A stretch of 6,328 nt of DNA from Candidatus Aerophobota bacterium (GTDB lineage: Bacteria > Aerophobota > Aerophobia > Aerophobales > B3-G15): positions 1-6,328 of the forward strand of contig JAUWZM010000117.1 in assembly GCA_030615365.1 (NCBI GenBank), read 5' to 3'. The notes beneath the pieces were generated by a model, which was not told the DNA's origin, ran no database searches, and worked only from the letters and a program-made list of their open reading frames with translations. The position numbers and the translations under genes are program-made. This document shows positions 1 through 4,312 of the stretch, piece after piece (within the stretch, counting starts at the first letter, position 1; every line of letters starts with the position of its first letter).

Positions 1-240
1 CCCGCCGTTGCCTCGCCAGTTGGGGTGAATAAGAAAATAATTTCCGATGGAACTAGTGGTTATCTTGCAATGGGCAAGGATGAATGGGTAAAAAAGCTAG
101 AGAAACTCATATTGAATCCTGACTTAAGGAAAAAATTTGCAAAAAATGGTCAGTTAATAGTAGAAAAAGACTTTTCTTTAAGAAAAAACTCTAGGCGATT
201 AATCAAAGTTTTAGAAGAAGTCTATAATTCTAGACCATAA
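1..240 (+). CDS. Glycosyltransferase family 4 (GT-B), C-terminal end, 5' truncated by window
   Basis: The reading frame is open from base 1 and ends at TAA 238-240, giving the last 79 residues of a larger protein. An internal GTG at base 25 is not a credible start, because the conserved sequence begins before it. The fragment opens with PAVASPVGVNKKIISDGTSG followed by YLA, which matches the end of the nucleotide-sugar-binding domain of GT4 enzymes (Pro-x-Val-Ala-[ST]-x-Val-Gly, then an acidic/Gly-rich turn and Gly-[FY]-Leu). A Lys-rich helix follows, with the usual 'W..kl..ll.np.lr..fa.ng' pattern and a closing 'v..dFSl' segment. The family uses an activated sugar donor and works at the cytoplasmic face of the membrane; the donor and acceptor cannot be read here. 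The catalytic E-x7-E and the N-terminal domain lie outside the window. It sits upstream of a flippase, consistent with a polysaccharide locus. Confidence 0.88.
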   Translation, partial: PAVASPVGVNKKIISDGTSGYLAMGKDEWVKKLEKLILNPDLRKKFAKNGQLIVEKDFSLRKNSRRLIKVLEEVYNSRP

Positions 241-402
241 ATAAAGGTCCTAATTTTAGCTTTACTCTGACACAAAATTTCCTCTGTTGACGAAAAGATA
301 GACGGAGATGCGTACGATAACTTATATAGTAAGCCTCAAAATGGGTCAAGGGCCAAAATGTTAAGTCAGCTTATTTACGAGACTATTATGCGGGCAGCCT
401 GA
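241..402 (+). pseudogene. Possible remnant of a glycosyltransferase-like gene in the gap before the flippase
   Basis: Directly after the TAA of the upstream gene, the same frame reads IKVLILALL, a TGA at 268-270, then a 43-codon open stretch ending at TGA 400-402. The first part looks like a typical Rossmann-fold start (MKVLILALL) with ATA in place of ATG. The continuation (ISSVDEKIDGDAYDNLYS, then AKMLSQLIYETIMRAA) has protein-like composition. One reading is an internally deleted, decayed gene that kept its beginning and end; another is chance open sequence. The resemblance to glycosyltransferase N-termini is my impression, not an alignment. Nothing here has a proper start codon with a ribosome site, so I do not call it an intact gene. 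Confidence 0.25.
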
Positions 403-405
403 GGG
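401..405 (+). promoter_or_regulatory. Ribosome binding site of the flippase gene
   Basis: GAGGG lies 8 bases before the GTG at 414. An in-frame TAA at 411-413 immediately precedes that GTG and rules out a longer protein, so this site and the stop together fix the start. The site overlaps the TGA (400-402) of the preceding open stretch. Confidence 0.65.
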
Positions 406-413
406 ATTTTTAA

Positions 414-1865
414 GTGATTGATAAAATTAGTCTGGCCAAGAACACTATTTATTCAGCGATTACTTCTATCACTAGTTTTTTTTTACTTATCCTCCTCATA
501 TTAGCAGGGAGATATCTCGGAGATGCAAACTATGGTATATTTACTTTTTCCCTGGCATTTGTATTTGTGGTGGAGATATTTACCGATTTTGGATTAAGTG
601 AACTCTCCCAAAGGAGTGTAACGCGGGATAAGGATTTAGCTTCCAAATACTTAGGGAATCTCTTAGTCTGGAAACTGATAGTCTCCACAGTTGTTTTTGC
701 TGTGTTAGTTCTGGCAATAAATCTACTAAAATCTTCACCTGAAACCAGATTTACAGTCTATCTTCTGGGTTTTGCCAATATCTTAAGGTCTTTTAAATCA
801 AGCTGTCGCGCCCTTTTTCGAGCTTTTGAGCGATTTGACCTAGATTGTCTGACTATGTACATTGAAAGGTCCGCTCTTTTAGTTGTGGGGATAATTGTAA
901 TTATCATGGGCGGAGGATTGGTAAGCTTTGCTCTTGTTTTTGTTGGGGTTAGAGTATTTGATTTAGCTTTAACTTTCGGGATTCTGAATTGGAAAATTGT
1001 TAAAATTGTTCCCAAATTTAACTTTACCTTTTTAAAAAAACTGCAAATAGAAGCCCTTCCTTTTGGGCTATTTTTCGTAATTATAACTCTCTATGCCTAT
1101 ATAGATACAGTAATGCTTTCTTTAATACGAATGAATATAATAAAAGACGTAGTAAAGGTGAATGCAGAAGTTGGCTGGTATAACGCTGCTTATAAAATTT
1201 ATGAGGGATTAACTGTATTTTCTTTTATTATCTGCGCCGTTATATATCCTCGTCTTTCACAGCTCTTTGTCATAAATAAAAAAGCTCATTCTCTCCTTTC
1301 TTCTAGGGTAGCTAAATATATGTTTATAATCTCATTTCCCATCGTGATTTGTGGAATAATAATATCAAAGGATATTATAAATATAACATTTGGAGAAAAG
1401 TTTCAGAACTCTGTTGATGCTTTACAAATCTTACTAGTAGGAATTGTTTTTGTGTTTCAAATTCGGCTTTTTCACATTATTCTTAATTCAGTAGATAAGC
1501 AGAGAGTGGTTATGTATATTGGTCTTGTTGGTTTGATAGTTAACGTTCTTTTAAATTTCCTACTCATACCCAGATATGGTTTTAGGGGAGCAGCAGCTAC
1601 CACTGTTATGAGTGAGTTGATAGTTTTTGGCGCTTATTACTTTTATCTTCGTCGCTCCTATTTCCAAGTATCAATTTGGAAATCAAGCCTAAAACCTCTT
1701 TTTGCCTCATTAATTGTAGGTGGTCTGGTCTGGAAATTCAATGCACTTCCTTTAAGTTTATTATTATTGCTCATCTTCGGCCTTTACCCCTTTTTACTAT
1801 TTTGCTTTAAGACATTCGATCGCCAGGAACGAGATCTTTTTTATAGATTGATAAGAGTTGCTTGA
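414..1865 (+). CDS. Oligosaccharide flippase, Wzx/PST family (MOP superfamily)
   Basis: This 483-residue integral membrane protein is of normal length for Wzx-type flippases, which move undecaprenyl-linked sugar units from the inner to the outer face of the cytoplasmic membrane. It starts with GTG 414 behind a good ribosome site and ends at TGA 1863-1865, followed at once by an in-frame TAG. The N-terminus (residues 12-50) has a hydrophobic helix followed by the family signature GRYLGDANYGIFTFSLAFV at 32-50. An intramembrane Asp (231, in YIDTVMLS) and the late motif NFLLIPRYGFRGAAATTVMS (381-400, Asn-x-x-Leu-Ile-Pro-x-x-Gly...Gly-Ala-Ala) are typical of MVF/PST proteins. Hydrophobic segments recur along the whole chain, about 12 to 14 in all, and the tail is short and basic. 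The placement among glycosyltransferases supports the role. The gene symbol wzx would be reasonable, but the substrate is unknown. MurJ is unlikely given the context and the GRYLG signature. Confidence 0.92.
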   Translation: MIDKISLAKNTIYSAITSITSFFLLILLILAGRYLGDANYGIFTFSLAFVFVVEIFTDFGLSELSQRSVTRDKDLASKYLGNLLVWKLIVSTVVFAVLVLAINLLKSSPETRFTVYLLGFANILRSFKSSCRALFRAFERFDLDCLTMYIERSALLVVGIIVIIMGGGLVSFALVFVGVRVFDLALTFGILNWKIVKIVPKFNFTFLKKLQIEALPFGLFFVIITLYAYIDTVMLSLIRMNIIKDVVKVNAEVGWYNAAYKIYEGLTVFSFIICAVIYPRLSQLFVINKKAHSLLSSRVAKYMFIISFPIVICGIIISKDIINITFGEKFQNSVDALQILLVGIVFVFQIRLFHIILNSVDKQRVVMYIGLVGLIVNVLLNFLLIPRYGFRGAAATTVMSELIVFGAYYFYLRRSYFQVSIWKSSLKPLFASLIVGGLVWKFNALPLSLLLLLIFGLYPFLLFCFKTFDRQERDLFYRLIRVA

Positions 1866-1885
1866 TAGAGTCTTTTGGAGGTGCT

Positions 1886-1993
1886 GTGGTAGCGAAGTTC
1901 ACTGCGCAGGTTACTGTAATCCATAGAGTAGCAAGGAAGGGGATGGAGAAAAGAGGTTATAATATTTCGCCGGAAAGATTAGAGAACCGATGA
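1886..1993 (+). CDS. Possible 35-residue small ORF between flippase and GT2 genes
   Basis: GTG 1886 opens a 35-codon frame ending at TGA 1991-1993. It fills most of the gap between the flippase stop and the GT2 start (20 bases before it, 10 bases after it). GGAGG at 1877-1881 lies 4 bases upstream of the GTG, a strong match at a rather short distance. The peptide begins MVAKFTAQVTVIHRVARKG, is basic, has no membrane segment or signal peptide, and ends SPERLENR. I recognise no family. It may be a real small gene, the remains of a larger one, or a chance ORF. The tight packing and ribosome site are the only arguments for it. Confidence 0.22.
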   Translation: MVAKFTAQVTVIHRVARKGMEKRGYNISPERLENR

Positions 1994-1998
1994 GAGAT

Positions 1999-2003
1999 GG
2001 AGG
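1999..2003 (+). promoter_or_regulatory. Shine-Dalgarno GGAGG bearing on the GT2 start choice
   Basis: GGAGG abuts ATG 2004 with no spacer, which is too close to serve it, but lies 6 bases before an in-frame TTG at 2010. A weaker GAGAG at 1992-1996 is 7 bases from ATG 2004. The real start may therefore be TTG 2010, shortening the protein by two residues with no effect on its domain. Confidence 0.45.
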
Positions 2004-3050
2004 ATGTATTTGATAGGTCCTGAAGAAGTAACCATTGCCGTTATCACTTATAATGGAGAACATTTACTTGAAGAGTGTATTTCTGCAATTAATTCCCAGG
2101 ATTATTCAGAATGTGAAATTATGGTGGTTGATAATAATTCTACGGATCAAAGTGTGGATCTGGTGAAGGTAAGATTTCCTGAGGTGAAAGTATTGCGGAT
2201 GAAGGAAAACAGAGGTCCAAGTCCGGCCCGAAATGTTGCCATTAGAAAAGCAAATACTCGATATATCCTTTTGGTTGATGACGATGCAGTTTTAGCGCCC
2301 GACTGTGTAAGAGTTCTTATGGATGCTGTTGGTAAGTTTCCGAAGATAGCAGTTTGGGCACCCCGGGTGATCTACTATGATCGCAGAGATGTTATCCAGT
2401 ATGATGGAGCAAGTCTTCATTACATAGGCGAAGCGATTATTAATAATCCTGACACTAGAATAGAAAGGGCTTTGGGAAAAGAACCTTTCTCTATTGACAC
2501 CGCTGGTGGAGTTGCCTATATAGTTGATAAAGAAAAAGCACTTCAAGTAGGTCTTTTTGATGAAGACTATTTTTTTGGGAAGACGGATACAGAGTTCACC
2601 TTTCGCCTGACGATATCAGGTTTTAGATGTCTGAATGTTCCTCGGGCAGTAGTTTACCACAAAGTGAAAGAAAGAGGTCTTAGCAAGGCTTTTTACCAAA
2701 TTCGTAATCGGTGGTTTCTCATTTTGCGAACTTATTCGCTTAAGACTATTCTTCTCATTCTTCCCTCTCTATTGCTGTACGAGATCTCTCTACTAACTTT
2801 CTTGGCATGGAAAGGCACTTTGAGTGAGTATGTAAAGGCGAATCTAGCGGTACTTAAAGATTTTAAGCGATTAATGAATAAACGCAGAAGAGTTCAGGCA
2901 GTGAAAAAGCTCAGTGATGGGCAAGTGCTGGAGGCAGGAGATTTTTATATTCGGGGGGACTTGATGAAAAAGAAATTCCTCAGGTCAGCAAAGAATCTTC
3001 TTAATTGTACACTCAATTCATACTGGAGGGTAGTGAGGAATTTTATTTAG
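2004..3050 (+). CDS. Glycosyltransferase family 2 (GT-A), rhamnosyltransferase-like
   Basis: This 348-residue protein has the GT-A fold of family 2 near its N-terminus. Visible motifs are TIAVITYNG (10-18), VVDNNSTD (41-48, nucleotide-binding Asp), NRGPSPARN (69-77) and the metal-binding DDDA (92-95, DxD). Further along come AGGVAYIV (167-174), then GLFDEDYFFGKTDTEFTFR (183-201), where Asp195/Glu197 occupy the catalytic-base region, and VYHK (217-220), whose His is often a metal ligand. The family transfers a sugar from a nucleotide donor to a lipid-linked acceptor. This layout is common in rhamnosyl- and related transferases of polysaccharide loci, but the donor is not proven. A hydrophobic stretch at 248-270 and a very basic tail (about 285-305) suggest attachment to the inner membrane face. 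The stop is TAG 3048-3050, and the next gene follows after 22 bases. TTG 2010 is an alternative start favoured by GGAGG spacing. Its G+C is higher than that of the gene after it. Confidence 0.9.
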   Translation: MYLIGPEEVTIAVITYNGEHLLEECISAINSQDYSECEIMVVDNNSTDQSVDLVKVRFPEVKVLRMKENRGPSPARNVAIRKANTRYILLVDDDAVLAPDCVRVLMDAVGKFPKIAVWAPRVIYYDRRDVIQYDGASLHYIGEAIINNPDTRIERALGKEPFSIDTAGGVAYIVDKEKALQVGLFDEDYFFGKTDTEFTFRLTISGFRCLNVPRAVVYHKVKERGLSKAFYQIRNRWFLILRTYSLKTILLILPSLLLYEISLLTFLAWKGTLSEYVKANLAVLKDFKRLMNKRRRVQAVKKLSDGQVLEAGDFYIRGDLMKKKFLRSAKNLLNCTLNSYWRVVRNFI

Positions 3051-3072
3051 GATTGAGAGGTTTATTCATAAA

Positions 3073-4215
3073 ATGGAAAATGTTGTTTTACAAATAACTC
3101 CCTTTTTTAGGCCCGATATGGGTGGCATTCAAACTCATCTTGATGATCTTTGTGAATACTTGAGGAATAATGGGTGGTACACCTATGTATATACATATCA
3201 ACCATTAAAGCTCAAAAAAACGGTTTCCAAATTAGAAAAAAAAGAAAATCTTGAAATACACAGGATGAGTTGGATTAGAGGCAATTGGGCCAATGTCTTT
3301 GAAAATGATCCACCTATGCGGTTTCTTTACTTAACAGTAGCATTATTACTACATTGTTTTTGGTTTATGCTTTTAAACCATAAAAAAATTAAGATAATTC
3401 ATGCGCATGGAATGAATGCAGGCTTTGTAGCAGTAGTTTTAAAAATATTCTTTAATAAAAAGATTATTTTAAGTACTCATGGGGTATATCAGCAGAATAT
3501 TAGTTCAAGTAAAAAATTTGTTAAAAAATTCATCAATCCTATATTATCGAATCGTTTTGATAAGATATTAACTACTTCCAACAAATCTACGGAAGAGTTA
3601 GTTGAACAAGGCCTTGAAAGAAAAAAAATTCAGCGATATACTCATTGGGTAAATCAAGATATTTTTAAACCCTATAATAAAGAAAAGATCAGGGAGGAGT
3701 TAGATTTGAATCATAAGAAAATCGTTTTATTTATTGGACGTCTAATCCCTGCTAAAGGTGTTAAATTATTGGTTGAAGTAGCAAAACAGCTGAAAGAGAT
3801 TGATTTTGCATTTATTGGGGATGGACCTTTATCTAGTTGGATAAAAAAAGAAGAGGGTAAAATGAGTAACATTCATTATTTGGGAAAGGTTGATAATTGT
3901 GATTTACCCAAATATTATTCTGCGGCAGATTTACTTTGTGTTCCTTCATTATGTGAAGAAGGTTTTCCAAGGGTTATAGTAGAGGCCATCTCATGTGGTA
4001 TCCCTGTTATTGGCAGTAATGGAGCGGGTATCTGTGAGGCAATCGATAAGAAAGTGGGAATTTTATTTGAACCCTGCCTGAAAAATATTAGATATGCAAT
4101 ATTGAATATTTTGGCTAATCAAGAAAAATATAGGAAAAGCTGTTTTGAAGATGGTAAGGAAAAATATTCAAACGCTAACGCAGGAACCATTGTTAATGCA
4201 TATCTGACGAAATGA
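3073..4215 (+). CDS. Glycosyltransferase family 4 (GT-B)
   Basis: This complete 380-residue two-domain GT-B enzyme is of usual length for the family. The N-terminal acceptor domain shows ITPFFRPDMGGIQTHL (8-23, with the Gly-Gly loop), HAHG (110-113) and STHG (134-137). The linker carries TTSNKSTEEL (167-176) and VNQDIFKP (193-200). The donor domain has LFIGRLIPAKGV (219-230) with Arg223 and Lys228, which contact donor phosphates in this family, then FIGDGPL (247-253). The catalytic E-x7-E pair is Glu296/Glu304 in CEEGFPRVIVEA. It probably adds one sugar to a lipid-linked repeat unit in the cytoplasm; the sugar is unknown. ATG 3073 is the only standard start after the in-frame stop at 3034. 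GAGAGG at 3055-3060 is 12 bases away, a long spacing, so coupling to the GT2 gene 22 bases upstream may help translation. The gene is clearly more A+T-rich than its neighbours, suggesting a separate origin. Confidence 0.93.
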   Translation: MENVVLQITPFFRPDMGGIQTHLDDLCEYLRNNGWYTYVYTYQPLKLKKTVSKLEKKENLEIHRMSWIRGNWANVFENDPPMRFLYLTVALLLHCFWFMLLNHKKIKIIHAHGMNAGFVAVVLKIFFNKKIILSTHGVYQQNISSSKKFVKKFINPILSNRFDKILTTSNKSTEELVEQGLERKKIQRYTHWVNQDIFKPYNKEKIREELDLNHKKIVLFIGRLIPAKGVKLLVEVAKQLKEIDFAFIGDGPLSSWIKKEEGKMSNIHYLGKVDNCDLPKYYSAADLLCVPSLCEEGFPRVIVEAISCGIPVIGSNGAGICEAIDKKVGILFEPCLKNIRYAILNILANQEKYRKSCFEDGKEKYSNANAGTIVNAYLTK

Positions 4216-4229
4216 GGCTAGGTTCTGTG

Positions 4230-4255
4230 AAGAGAGAGGGAGACCTCTACCTCTT
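4230..4255 (+). other. Imperfect hairpin in the leader of the deacetylase-like gene
   Basis: AAGAGAGAGG (4230-4239) can pair with CCTCT (4244-4248) plus CTCTT (4251-4255): ten base pairs with a two-base AC bulge and a GAGA (GNRA-type) tetraloop. The stem is only moderately G+C-rich and no run of T follows directly, so it is a poor intrinsic terminator. It begins 15 bases after the GT4 stop and ends 57 bases before ATG 4313. It could be an RNA processing or stability element between the two genes, or chance pairing of purine- and pyrimidine-rich strings. Confidence 0.3.
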
Positions 4256-4296
4256 GGGCGGGTGTTACTTTTGAAAAAAGGAAGTATAGTTCTGTT

Positions 4297-4303
4297 AAAG
4301 GGG
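4297..4303 (+). promoter_or_regulatory. Ribosome binding site of the deacetylase-like gene
   Basis: AAAGGGG ends 9 bases before ATG 4313. This decides for ATG 4313 over an in-frame TTG at 4271, which would add 14 residues before the basic part of the signal peptide and has no purine-rich ribosome site at the right distance. Confidence 0.55.
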
Positions 4304-4312
4304 AATATTAAA

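Noticed and set aside
287..318. TTGACG with TACGAT as a promoter before the flippase
   Set aside because: The spacing is 20 bases and the -10 match is weak; it also lies within the possible gene remnant.
268..402. TGA as a sense codon (alternative genetic code), joining the open stretch across 268-270
   Set aside because: The flippase and GT4 genes end at TGA with a second stop one or two codons later, and the 672-codon last frame has no in-frame TGA, so the standard code fits.
758..1015. Minus-strand 85-codon frame inside the flippase
   Set aside because: It is antisense to a well-supported membrane protein, its Lys/Arg/Thr-rich content mirrors the hydrophobic sense codons, and it has no family motif.
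1958..1963. Perfect TATAAT upstream of the GT2 gene
   Set aside because: The region 17 bases upstream reads GGAAGG rather than a -35 box, and there is no TGn extension; such hexamers are common by chance in A+T-rich DNA.
2292..2546. Minus-strand 84-codon frame inside the GT2 gene
   Set aside because: Shadow of a gene with clear GT2 motifs; no recognisable protein.
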